Source: Prostheceraeus crozeri (taxonomy: Eukaryota > Platyhelminthes > Polycladida > Euryleptidae). Taken from it: a DNA stretch of 64,000 nucleotides. This document shows positions 12,742 through 23,566 of this stretch, one piece after another; position 1 is the first letter of the stretch; the number at the start of each line of letters is the position of its first letter. The stretch spans positions 124,001 through 188,000 of the forward strand of contig CAJQUW010000503.1 of NCBI GenBank assembly GCA_907163375.1, in the 5' to 3' direction. The position numbers were made by a program, and so were the translations under genes. The notes under the pieces were generated by a model. The model made no database searches, was not told the DNA's origin, and saw only the letters and a list, made by a program, of their open reading frames with translations.

Positions 12742-15446
12742 TTAACTGTTAATAGTTATGGACAAGAAATACCGTATTAACAATCTGCAATGAAACAAAC
12801 TTAATTCATAACTAATTGAAGATTTGAAAAGGAAGACTGTGTATGAGAATGTACAGATCACTGCCTTCAAAATGGCGAAGTAAAGAAGTCTATGATAGAT
12901 TACTTGATCATATCAGATAATTCAGTACGTAACCTAAGCGAATTTGAAATCGGGAATCCAGTATTGTACACTGACCATTCACCTGTTAAGATAAAATTTG
13001 ATATTTTATTAAAAAATTATAATCAAAGAAAAAAGAGAAAGGCCTCAAGAGAAGATATGGCCTGAGGAATATATAATTGGACTATGGAGGAATTATAAAT
13101 TATTATTGGAGGAATTATAAGTGGACTCAGGAAAATGCTTCAAAATTTGATAAGCATACATTCAACAATGCAGTATCAAACAAATTGACCAATCATTATA
13201 TGAGTGCGACATATACACTGAATTGCTCGAAATAAAGAATAGCTCAACCCATACCAACAATATGCCCTATAAATCGAAATATTCGGAAAATATTGTAAAC
13301 CTGCGAACAATTTATAGAAATGAAGTCGCAAGATTCAAGAAAAATAAATCAAATGAAATCAAATAACTTGAATAGGTTGATACAATCAAGGAAAGAACTA
13401 CAAAAAGAAGCAAGAAAGGAAAACGTAAAATTAAAATCAATGACTTAAAGAGACTAGTTACAGCGAAGCAAAATAGTAACCACAAAGAGTATTGGAATTT
13501 AATCAATAAAACGAAGAGGACTGCTACCACTGCTACTTTAACAATCAATGATTTTAAGACAGAAGTGACAAATTCAGATATATGCAAAAACGTTGGAGAT
13601 TGTGTTATTCCAACAAATAGTTATGATTTAAAAATACAATTCGATGGAAATCTTGATGTAAAAATAACGATCATAATAATCAGTGAACTGAGAGCTAATC
13701 TAAGAAATACAAAAAACTCCAAGTCACGTGGTTCCGATAAATTTGTATCAGAATTATTTAAAATTAGCGATGAAACATTACCTATTTTACAAAATTTGTT
13801 CAATCAACTTTTATGTATGAATGATGACGTAGTTCCGTTTTCTGAAAGTTGGATCGTCCCCGCATATAAGAAAGGCAATAAGAATGAGATAAGCAGTTAT
13901 CGACCGATCAACTTAAACTCAAATTTTAAAAAACTGCCAACAAAAGTATTGAACAATAGATTGAACAAATGGTTGAAACTAGTAGTATTATAAAAACTAA
14001 TACTAATATTATCAATGTCAAACAGGATTTGTAAAAGGAAGCTCAACAATGGACACTATATACATAGCAAGAGAAATAAAGCAAATCCACAAAAACGATA
14101 AACAGCCATTATATTATGCGCTTCATCGATTTGTCAAAGGCTTTTGATACAATATCGAAAAGCTTTATGATCTGCAAGTTAAATAATATGCTTCCTAATG
14201 GTGATTTTCTTCGCCTGTTGAAAAGATTGATAATGAACAAAACTTATAGAATTTTACTTAATGGTTACGAATCTGATCATTTTACTTTAAAAAATGGAAT
14301 ACCCCAAGGCGACAGCTTATTGCCAACACTATTTTCAATATATATAAATGACATAGCACTAGAAATTACCTCAAATTTTAAAGATCTTAATGGAGTGAAG
14401 ATTGGTGAAACAGAACTTTCTTGCTGAATTTCTGCCGATGATATCCTCCAGATGAATACAGATAAGTTTAATTAAACAGATACAGATGGTCCATGATTTC
14501 TGTGAGCGTAGTGGTTTAACGATTAATGTTCATAAAACCAAAATTATGTTTCAAAATAATAAATGCGAGAGTGAATATTTTGAGCTTGATTTGAACAACG
14601 AATCGCAGCGAATTGAAATAGTACGCGAATACAAATATCTCGGATTTCGGATCGCAAATAATACAAAAAACATCTTCTTTCCTTAGCCAAAATTGGCAGG
14701 AAATCATCATATCTAGCAGCGAAGAAAAACTAAAAGAATTGGGGTGCACTAACGGAGCTATTGTGAAAATACTTATGAAATGTTGACATTATCAAAAATT
14801 CAATATGGCGGAGAATTTTGATTTTGCGATAAATTATCTGATTTAAATAAAATACAGTTTCAATTCTACAACCGCCTCTATCATATAATGACTACAACTG
14901 CTAATTACTGTCTGATAGGCGAGTTTGGACTATTCCCTCTCGAATTTCATTTTTATAAAGCTGTTATCAACTTATGGATTAAAATAATTTTCAATGATAA
15001 TAACAGCATCATGAAGATTTGTTGTGATCATATTTTTCAGAACTTAGATAGAAGCATACACAAGATGCGCTTACACGTAGTGCTGGAGAATGCAAAACTA
15101 TTAAAGCAGATTGATTTATCATTTTTGTGGCTAGATCAAAAGAATCTAGAAATAAGAAAAAGAAAGTACAAGATTATCGTCAAAACAAGACTTATGGAGC
15201 ATTTTAGAGCCCTTTAGATAAATGTTACCAAGAAAAGTAGAATAGGTATTGACCATTTAGAATGAGACCGATTCAATTGTAATCTGAAAGGTTATTTGAC
15301 TGTGAATTTGAAACAAAGGATTGCAGCCCCAGTATTAAAATAAGATGCGGAAATCATGATCTTACTGGTAGGTGTGGCAGCTATAGAAATCGATTAAGAT
15401 ACGAAGAAAGACTATGTAGCTTATGCGATGATAGAACAGTAGAAAC

Positions 15447-15967
15447 CACAGAATTATATTGTTTAACCGCATCACTTTGCTAGAAGTGTAGACTGATTCA
15501 AAACAATGGCACATGCAGGAAATTAAGTGGGCAAAAGGAAATTTTTAATTCTTTACAGAGATAGGAAAAATGGTCGTGCGCTGCTTGCTGATTGATGTGA
15601 ATACCTTGAAAATGCTAGCTCCGATCGCCACGATTCCTTCAGATTCGAAGAATTCAGATCATTGCGCAAAAGTTTTCTCAATATTGTTGGGCCCTCCGAT
15701 CATTATTAAAAAAGTTAGGAGGCGCACGAAAAAATGTTCACAAACTTCACTGTAGAACTTGACATCGTCTGTCTCTTTGCTGTGTGATCCTGTTGATAAC
15801 AGTCACTGAAACTTCGCAGAAATTGGCGTGTTTAATGTTGAACTAGCTGTTCATTGTTCGATTGCTATGGTATTATGTCAGCAGATTGTGCCATTTCATT
15901 AACGTTACATGTTCCAATGTTTCCTTTCTAGTCAAACAGGGGAAGAGCAGACCTGTCTAATTCTGTG
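15447..15967. mobile_element. MITE family 1, copy B (521 bp)
   Basis: It starts CACAGAATTA and ends TAATTCTGTG, a perfect 10-bp inverted pair, and lies between copies of GTAGAAAC (15439-15446 and 15968-15975). It interrupts the LINE tail. Its middle matches copy A at 4018-4622, which fixes the family boundaries. It is non-autonomous and has no transposase ORF. Confidence 0.75.
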
Positions 15968-17201
15968 GTAGAAACTGTATACCATTTCATTTGTGAATGC
16001 TCAGTATGCAATGCTATCAGCTTAAACTTCACGCCCTTCTTTATAAACATATCAAAGCAAGATTTCTATGCTATGCTGGAAACCTTAGAGATAGGTAAAG
16101 TTGTGAAATTAACTACATGTAAGTTCATACAGAATGCAAATGACATCAGAGCAGACAAATTGCGCCAAGTACCAATAGCATCATGATAACTAATCAACTA
16201 ATGTACATTAAAAAGTCACACAGCACATTCCAAAATTGCGTCTAGTCCGAGTTGGAAGACAAAGGTCCGAAACATATCTACTAAGCGCGACCACATTCTT
16301 TGATTCATCAATCTCATTACAGGTGAGGTATTCTGAAGCATCATTTGTGCTTTGGCCATGATTTTACATTTGTACTTGTAAGTTGATTATGTAATTAATT
16401 AATTAATTGTACTTATCAGGACATGTAACCACAAATTGTGGTTGACAGCAGCTTTTTGAAGCACATTGCATTGGATATTTGCGTTGAATCATGATTGCAC
16501 CTATATCACGCTAATTAGTGTTCACGGCAATGTATGTGAAGAGATGAAATCATAGATATCACTTTCCTTCGCAAAGTGAGACGATTTGAAAATCAGAACT
16601 TCGATTCTGGACATGTGACCACAAAATGTGGTAGCTGCGTTCGACTCAATTTCTATGTAAGAAATTCATAGTTTCATCTCACATTTCAACCACAAAGTGA
16701 AGCTGTAAGTGATTTGAAGCAGCCAATACAAGCTGCTAATTCTGATCTGTTGATTTTGTTGAGTTATTCATTTGACTTTTATCATCAGAATGTAAATAAA
16801 GTATAGCTAAAATGCATTGATTTATTTCAGAATTGTGCGCTTTGTAGAGCAAATATGGCAATACAAGGTGTTTCAAAAGTAGGCTAACAGTTGATTTTGC
16901 CCTAGGAAATCTATGTTGACCGTTCTATTGGCGATTTACACCTGAATCAGTCGATGGATATCCATGATCAGTCCAACATGAGCCATAGACTTCGAAGTAA
17001 TTGCTACTATCATTTAGAAGTCTATGCAGTAGCATTCCATTGGCAAAGGAATTTTGAAATCTATCATGGACAAGATATAGCACCAATCTGACATTACGTA
17101 CATGGATATGTTCAATTAATTTGATTTGAATCAAACACTGTTAGTTTGACTTGAAGTGAATTAAACAAGCTTGAAGCTTTTTTGAATTTGCTGCTTCTGT
17201 C

Positions 17202-18265
17202 ATGTCAGGTCATCTAAAAGATGATCAGAGAAAATGGATTTTGAAATCCTTTTGGAAAAACAAGAATACTGAAAAGGTGCGAATGGAATGGAGAGATGCC
17301 TTTCACAGCAATCCTCCATCAAGATTTGCTATTTATCGCATTCGAGATAAATTTGAAAAGACCGGTTCGGTAGAGAATACACCGAAGTCAGGACGCCCTC
17401 GATCAGTTTCAATAACATCAAACGAGGAGCTAGTGGCCCAAACATTTGTTCAAAGTCCGAAGAAGTCAACAAGAAGAGCCTCATTGGAGTTGGACATTTC
17501 TCTAAGCTCTACTTGGAGACTGATGAGGAAAGTTGAGTTGAAACCATACCGACCCAGACTGTTGCAGCACCTTCTACCGGATGATGCTGAACGACGCTTG
17601 CAGTTTGCTGTGCTCATGTTGTCGGAAATTCGGGAGAACCCAGATTTGCTTGACAAGATAGTTTGGTCTGACGAAGCCAGTTTCAAACTATCAGGTCACG
17701 TAAATAGACATAACTGTGTCTACTGGTTCCCTGAAAATCCGCACATGGTATCAACAAATGAGCTGAACCAGCCTGGCTTAACCGTCTGGGCCGGTATGTC
17801 AAGCAACGGTGTGATTGGGCCAGTATTTTTTGAAAGAACTGTGACGGCTGAGGTGTACCTTCAAATGCTCCAATCCTTTGCGATTCCTGAGATGCAGTCA
17901 TTGAACAACTTCAATGAGCTGTACTTTCAGCAGGATGGTGCACCAGCGCATTTTGCAGTGAGTGTCAGAAGCTATCTGAATGACACTTTTCCAGGAAAGT
18001 GGATCGGGAGATGTGGTAGCATCCTTTGGCCTCCTCGCTCTCCCGATCTAACTCCGATGGACTTTTCTTTTGGAGCGTTGTAAAGGAGAAAGTGTACGGA
18101 CGAAAACCTCACACACTTTCTCAACTCCGCTCCTACATCACAGATGCCTGTCAAGAGATCAGTGATGACAGGAACTTATGCAGAACTGTGTGCCACAGTG
18201 TGGCCGAAAGACTACAAGAATGTGCCGATGTCCATGGTGGACATTTTGAGCATTTGCGTTCGTGA
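17202..18265 (+). pseudogene. Mariner DD41D transposase (one frameshift)
   Basis: A cut-and-paste transposase of the IS630/Tc1/mariner superfamily. Residues 1-60 form a helix-turn-helix domain, followed by the linker SGRPRS at about 63-68. Catalytic residues are D157 in WSDEASF, D245 in QQDGAPAH and D287 in SPDLTPMDF, with 41 residues between the last two, which places it in the DD41D (rosa/VS-like) group. Just after D287, near 18063-18072, one T seems to be missing from a T run; the frame stops at 18083. The true C-terminal portion continues in the frame of 18026-18265 with VVKEKVYGRKPHTLSQLR and ends HGGHFEHLR. The full protein would be about 354 residues. The start at 17202 matches the family N-terminus. 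Confidence 0.8.
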
Positions 18266-18343
18266 ATTTTTGCAACTTTAAGTTGATTAATTTTTTGATA
18301 TGTTGAATAGGCCTTGGTTATTCATTTGTTCATTTTTTTGTTA

Positions 18344-18636
18344 GGAAACCAAGCAAACAAAATGGTAGTTGTTTTAATGTTAATACCTTTATTAATTTCA
18401 GCCTCCTCTAGGCCATCGTCAGAAGCTTCTGACGATGGTCTAAGAGGAGGCTAGAATTAACAAAGGTGAAGGACATTTGGATGTCAGCTGTTCTTCCTTC
18501 TTCGCCTCCCTGTCTTGTGTTGACGACAGCGTCTTCGTGCACCTGGCTGAGGGGCGCGGAGGACATTCGAATGTCAGCTGTTCTTCCTTCTCCGCAGTAA
18601 CACTGAAACAACTACTATCTTGTTTACATGGTTTCC
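18344..18636. mobile_element. MITE nested in the DD41D mariner
   Basis: The ends GGAAACCAAGCAAACAAAAT and its near-complement (rc of about 18605-18636) are inverted repeats of about 30 bp, flanked by TA (18342-18343 and 18637-18638). The interior has a long hairpin at about 18407-18453 whose arms, centred on AGAAGCTTCT, match over about 24 bp, and a tandem pair of GATGTCAGCTGTTCTTCCTT-like units at 18480 and 18569. Confidence 0.6.
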
Positions 18637-19757
18637 TAATAATTTTTTTTGATAGATGTTGGATAGTTATTCGACTTCTCATGATCGGTATAGATTCAAA
18701 TTGGGTTGTAGTGAAATATGTAGGCATGAAAACACTGGAGATCATGAGATATTTTAATATGATTTACGCGATGTCAAAGAGTATTGAATTTTTGCCCCTT
18801 ACGAATACAAGGCATATTAGCTATCTGTGGCATCGTGAAAAAGATTATTATGACATAGCTTATTAATCTATAGCATTAAGACATAGCTTTTCAAGGCCAA
18901 TTTCTACTGTTAGCCTACTTTTGAAACACCTTGTATGTTATTCAGCCCTTTCCTATAAATAAATATATTGTTTCTGTAGGCCTATATTTGCATTCATGAT
19001 TTAGATTATAAAGACAGTTAATTGCCATCTCAGTGCTATGTTGTCCACACCAGCGATTCTCAGGTGGATGATCTAATTGATAAATTGACATGATTTTGGT
19101 CATTTCATGATGGAACGACCACGCCGAAGAACATTTATGGAAGCGATAAGCGCTTTGGGAATTTCTGATGAAACAAATGCCGATGATGAAATCGATGAAC
19201 CGGCATTAGATGTACATGTAGAAGATATCGACGATGACAATGAGGATGTCGAGCAATTTGATGAACCAACTGTGGGTGATATTGAATTATTTTCCGACAA
19301 TGATGAGGACGATGAGATAGAAGCTGATGATGTTGGTGCAGGAGTTGACGACAATGATCTAAGAAGTTCCAGTGGCATATTATATTCTACGTCACCTATT
19401 CCACCAGCTCTTCGACGAAGAAACATTTTGAGAGATCGACCTCGTGTGAAAACATCCGTGTCATCACAGATCCAATCATCTCGTTTATTCCACACAGAGG
19501 ACATAACGTCAATTGTGATGCGAGAAACAAACCGAAAGGTCCGTCAGTTGAACAACGTCAATTGCAACTTTAAAATTCGGCAATTCTCACGAATTGAAAT
19601 TGAGGCCTCAATAGCAATTCTTCTACGAGCTGGACTAGACAGAGACAATATGACTGACATTGACCGACCATGGAATCCATCGGACAGTCGCCCGTTTTAT
19701 CGAGCTGCCATGGGAATCGGTCGATTCAAGCAATTTTTACGTTGTGCTCGCTTTGAC

Positions 19758-19783
19758 TATATATATATATATATATATATATA
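19758..19783. repeat. (TA)n microsatellite inside the transposase gene
   Basis: 13 TA units translate as alternating Tyr-Ile in two of the frames. Family proteins have only a few residues here, so the tract looks like an expansion that moved the downstream part out of frame. Confidence 0.85.
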
Positions 19784-21231
19784 CAAGAGAGGAACGCAGG
19801 CAGAATGATCGCCTCGCAGCTGTTCGTGATGTGTGGACGTTATTCTTGTCAACCCTCCGCACTCACATCATTCCAAATGAAGACATCACTGTTGATGAGC
19901 AGTTAGTTGGCTACAGAGGAAAGGCTCCTGGAAGGACCTACTTACCCTCAAAGCCAAAGAAATACGGCATTAAGATCTTCTGGGCATGTGAATCAACCAC
20001 GGGCTTCGCTTTGAACGGTCTGATCTACACTGGTAAGCAGCCAGGGGAACCACCAGTGCATGAACTAGGAAAGAAAATTGTGCTTGAACTTCTGGAACCG
20101 TACTTCAACACTGGACGCAATGTGGTGACTGACAATTATTTTACATCGTATAATTTAGCAACCGAGCTAGCTGTCAGGCAATTGACTATTATTGGCACAA
20201 TGAGAAAACACCTTAGGGAGATCCCTGTATATCTAAAGGACATTCGCCAGCTTCCCCAGTTCTCTTCCCGTTTCATCCATCAACATGACGATGCTATCAC
20301 CCTGGTTGTGTATGTTCCTCAGAGACTCCGAAGCGTCATACTTCTCAGCTCAAGTCACACTTTGCCGGATGTCGCTCCAGTGGCGAAAATGAAGCCACAG
20401 ATGATTACTGATTACAATGCTTCCAAGGGTGGAGTGGACACCTTCGATGAAAACGTCGAGGAATATACTTGCAGACGCAAGACAGTTAGATGGCCGTTGC
20501 TGCTTTATTTCAATATTCTTGATGCAGCTGCTTTCAATGGCTTCATTTTTCTCAAGAAAAGCGGATATACGTAAGTTCAATGCCCTTATTATCATTTCAT
20601 GATAACAGTAATATAGAGCAGGCTACGTATAGGCCGATGTGTGTTGGATATATCCTACAACAAGTTTGTATCGAAAAGTTGCTTAGCTGAGTATAGCTTG
20701 GTATGCTTATATGCCATACATAATTCAATTGAAATCAGAGTTCACTTTGATTCTGACAGTGACCACGAAATTTACCAATTTTTTACTGTCCTATAATATA
20801 ATCGACATAAATTTGCATGCATGTTGCACCAATTATTCTCCATGTTTTTCATTCGCATACAAATACATCAACCCTGCTACCACAAGTAGCTACGTGTAGC
20901 CTATATAATATACACAAATTGTTGGCTACAAGAATTCTCATATACTCTTCATATACAGGAGCCTATCATGGGCAGGGTTTAGGCAAACCGCATCCAGGAT
21001 TTTTCTACTTTTAATCAAGCTGATGATAATTCCATGCTTCCCCTTGATCAGGCCTAGTGTGGATCTATAGTCTACTGCACGTGAATTATGTCTTCTTCTT
21101 TTCAGGCAATAGCGAAGCACATTTCTGCGGAATTTGACCATCCAGCTAGCAATTGCTAGCATCTTGGACAGAGCAATTGCACAAAGAACCCCACGAGATT
21201 CGAAGGCGTGCGCAGCTGCTGTCGGTGTATA

Positions 21232-22973
21232 TACGTGGTGTGATCCAAAATGTCCCGGACTAACCTACTTGCAGATAACCTGTGATAACGAATACTACTT
21301 CTGATGTAAATTTAGGTCTTTAAGGCATGAGAAATATGGTCGCCGAAATTTTTCCGGTCAGTTTTCTATTTTTAAAAAATATTTTTACATTTTAACATGA
21401 ATTTCTGTATTTTCTGAATTGATCGAGATCCGATTGGTCTTATTGTTATAGTTAGATTGATTTTGATTTGTACCTTATTTGACGGATATCTTTGCCATGA
21501 ATATTGCACGTCTTTTGTTAATTGCTTCATGTGTTACGATATCAATCAGTGAAGTTCATTCAGCACGCATTCATTAAGAAATCCGTGTCAACGATGGTTC
21601 TTTGTTCTATCAGTTTTCATGATGGATGTGACAAGCGTGTCTTCAGTCGAATATCGCAGTGTGATACGATACCTCCTGATCCGCGGCTTCGCTAATGGTG
21701 ACATTCTAAAGGAATTAAGCCTGGCATATGGAAGCAAAGCTCCATCGAGAACTACTGCTTATTTCTGGATAAGCGAATTTAAACGCGGAAGACAATCTGT
21801 GGAGCAAGATTTTTCAACTGTTGGTCGGCCGCAGGAGATTCCGGAAGAGAAATCGAGTCAGTGCGATGAAGTGATTACAGCACACAGAAGGATAACCATC
21901 CGTGAGTTGTCAAGAGAGTTGCGAATCAGTTATCACTCCTGTCATGACATCATCGAAAGACTTGGATATCGCAAACTGGCATCACGTTTCGTACCGAAGT
22001 TTCTGTCACCTGAAATGAAGGAGAACAGACTTCTGGCGGCACAGTCAAATTTGGATCTCCTCGAAATGCACGGAGATCAGTTTCTGAACTGCATCCTTAC
22101 AGAGGATGAAACACCTTTAAGTTTGTATCTGCCTCAAAGTAAGCGAGAATCTGCAGAGTGGCGAAAATCAGGCGAGTCTGCCCCTTTGAAAATGCGATCC
22201 GGAATATCACATCGCCGGTCGTTGATGCTGACGGTCTTTTGGAACGCTTCGGGAATCCAACTGGTTGACTTTGCGGATAAAGGAGTAAGAATCAATAGCG
22301 AATATTATTCCAATCTGTTATCTGAAGCGAGGAAGAAAATAAGAAAGCCACGAAACATTCCCCTCTACTTGCTTCATGACAATGCTCCGATTCACACCTC
22401 GCAGGAGACAACCAATGCCTTAACGAGAAACGGATTTCAACTATTGAGCCATCCTCCTTATTCACCTGACTTGGCCCCAAGTGACTTCTATCTGTTTAGA
22501 TTCCTCAAAAAGCATCTTCGTGGACACCATTTTGAATCGCCAGTTGAACTGCGGGATGCAGTTACTGAGTTTTTTGATTCTTTGACACCGGAATTTTTTC
22601 ATAAAGCTTTTTGTGAATTGAGACTTCGTTGGCAAAAAGTGACGAATGCTAACGGCTCATACATTGAAAAGTAAACTGTTTTCTGGAACAAAACATTTGT
22701 TTTTCCGTTAATTATTAGTCAGGTTATTAGTGATAGCTTAACTGTCAAGTTAATCTAAATATATTAATTCTAAATCGCTAGAATTTATAGGAAAATCTTG
22801 AAATTCAGACAAAAATGTTTGAAAATTTTGAAAAAATAGAAAACTGACCGGAAAAATTTCGGCGACCATATTTCTCATGCCTTAAAGACCTAAATTTACA
22901 TCTGAAGTAGTATTCGTTATCACAGGTTATCTGCAAGTAGGTTAGTCCGGGACATTTTGGATCACACCACGTA
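21232..22973 (+). mobile_element. Mariner DD34D element, apparently intact
   Basis: Long terminal inverted repeats of about 144 bp (TACGTGGTGTGATCCAAAAT at the tips) differ at one position (TTCTGATG versus TTCAGATG). TA duplications flank both ends (21230-21231 and 22974-22975). One uninterrupted 351-codon transposase gene lies between. It sits in the piggyBac gene. High repeat identity and an open gene indicate recent insertion. Confidence 0.9.
21619..22674 (+). CDS. Mariner DD34D transposase, full length
   Basis: A 351-residue transposase, normal for mariner (about 345). The N-terminal half holds two helix-turn-helix motifs with the linker VGRPQEI at about residue 68. Catalytic residues are D163 in TEDET, D254 in LHDNAPIH and D289 in YSPDLAPSD, with 34 residues between the second and third. 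The usual WVPHEL-type linker is replaced by FVPKFLS (about residue 124), a variant form. The start ATG at 21619 is the first in frame. There are no internal stops. Upstream and downstream lie the 144-bp terminal repeats, whose inner parts would be the transposase binding sites. Confidence 0.92.
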   Translation: MMDVTSVSSVEYRSVIRYLLIRGFANGDILKELSLAYGSKAPSRTTAYFWISEFKRGRQSVEQDFSTVGRPQEIPEEKSSQCDEVITAHRRITIRELSRELRISYHSCHDIIERLGYRKLASRFVPKFLSPEMKENRLLAAQSNLDLLEMHGDQFLNCILTEDETPLSLYLPQSKRESAEWRKSGESAPLKMRSGISHRRSLMLTVFWNASGIQLVDFADKGVRINSEYYSNLLSEARKKIRKPRNIPLYLLHDNAPIHTSQETTNALTRNGFQLLSHPPYSPDLAPSDFYLFRFLKKHLRGHHFESPVELRDAVTEFFDSLTPEFFHKAFCELRLRWQKVTNANGSYIEK

Positions 22974-23566
22974 TATCCCAATCATGGAACACGGCTTTAC
23001 CACTTCTTACGAGTCCAAGCGCTGCAAGAAATGTGGCAAAAGCTCCAGATTAAGATGCGATGACTGTGGAATGAGTTGTTGTCCTGACCATCGCATGATG
23101 AAGAAAGTCACCAAGTGTAGCGACTGTAATTTCTAGATGTTTTCTATATTTGGTCAGTTCAAATACAATGTCATTTGTTTTCACTAATTATAATTTTGCC
23201 TTTTCAATAATTATGCAGGAAGCACACTGCAACATTGATTATGCACACAATTAAAAACGACTTAGCCGAGAGTGCAATCTCGTAGGATTGAAAAAATCTC
23301 GAAAAATTGCGATTATGAATTTCCACTAAAAACTCGAAATTTCAACTCCGGTGTAAGTTTGCAGTTTTGCATGGAACACACTGTAGCATTTGATTTCAAG
23401 TTCTAAACGACTGATAATCCAATGTAGCCTCTTCAATCATTCTACTTCCAGAAAATATTCGATTAGCTTCCTAATTTGATATTATATGCAAGTCTCCGCA
23501 TTGACCACAAAATGTGGTCACATGTCCCTTTGAGGTAAGAAAATCACGTGTTCTGATAAGGGTTAA

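Larger units (their letters stand above)
12420..16190 (+). pseudogene. Decayed LINE: AP endonuclease and reverse transcriptase
   Basis: A non-LTR retrotransposon ORF2, 5'-truncated. The endonuclease part shows VIMMGDPNGRIG (about 12535-12570, normally GDFN) and TDHSPVKIKF (about 12970-13000). The RT part shows NSKSRGSDKFVSELF, SESWIVPAYKKGN and SSYRPINLNS (13710-13925), motif A FIDLSKAFDTI (14116-14150), motif B NGIPQGDSLLPTLFSIYIND (about 14300) and motif C ISADDIL (about 14430), the last just after an in-frame TGA at 14425-14427. The thumb region with YKYLGF follows (14486-14686), then 14888-15217. The Cys-His tail is split by the MITE at 15447-15967 and resumes as ETVYHFICEC at about 15970-16000. 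Several frameshifts are visible. A Jockey/CR1-like clade is likely but not certain. Confidence 0.75.
16864..18933 (+). mobile_element. Tc1/mariner DD41D element
   Basis: The 28-bp termini start CAAGGTGTTTCAAAAGTAGG and are perfect inverted repeats, each beside a TA (16862-16863 and 18934-18935). The element holds one transposase gene with a single frameshift and a nested MITE (18344-18636). It inserted into the 5' region of the piggyBac element. Confidence 0.85.
19107..23137 (+). pseudogene. piggyBac transposase (intron, microsatellite, stop codon and mariner insertion)
   Basis: piggyBac transposases excise seamlessly at TTAA. The N-terminus is strongly acidic (about residues 20-90). The DDE domain shows ITVDEQLVGYRGK, VVTDNYFTSYNLA and YNASKGGVDTFDE, so all catalytic Asp appear present. 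A TA microsatellite at 19758-19783 shifts the frame from 19107-19808 to 19660-20574. The exon then ends at a GTAAGT donor (20571); the acceptor TTTTCAG ends at 21105, giving a 535-bp intron. The next exon has a TAG two codons in (21110-21112), then RSTFLRNL. The DD34D mariner follows at 21232. Beyond it, 22980-23137 encodes the Cys-rich C-terminal domain (CKKCGKSS, CDDCGMSCCPDH, CSDC). The frames on the two sides of the mariner differ by one base, implying another indel. Confidence 0.8.
16407..23562 (+). mobile_element. piggyBac element carrying two mariner insertions
   Basis: The proposed ends lie beside TTAA (16403-16406 and 23563-23566). The right end reads inward as CCCTTATCAGAACAC. The left end shares CTTATCAG but has lost the CCC. 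The subterminal motif GGACATGTRACCACA occurs inside both ends (16419-16433 and, inverted, about 23511-23525), with another copy at about 16612. After removing the DD41D (16864-18933) and DD34D (21232-22973) elements about 3.3 kb remain, a normal piggyBac size. The transposase pseudogene lies within. Confidence 0.6.

Noticed and set aside
18477-18866. 129-codon ORF in the DD41D element
   Set aside because: It runs through the nested MITE and out the other side; no motif; not part of the transposase.
19100-19504. Ser-rich minus ORF opposite the piggyBac N-terminus
   Set aside because: Antisense shadow of the acidic Asp/Glu-rich coding region.
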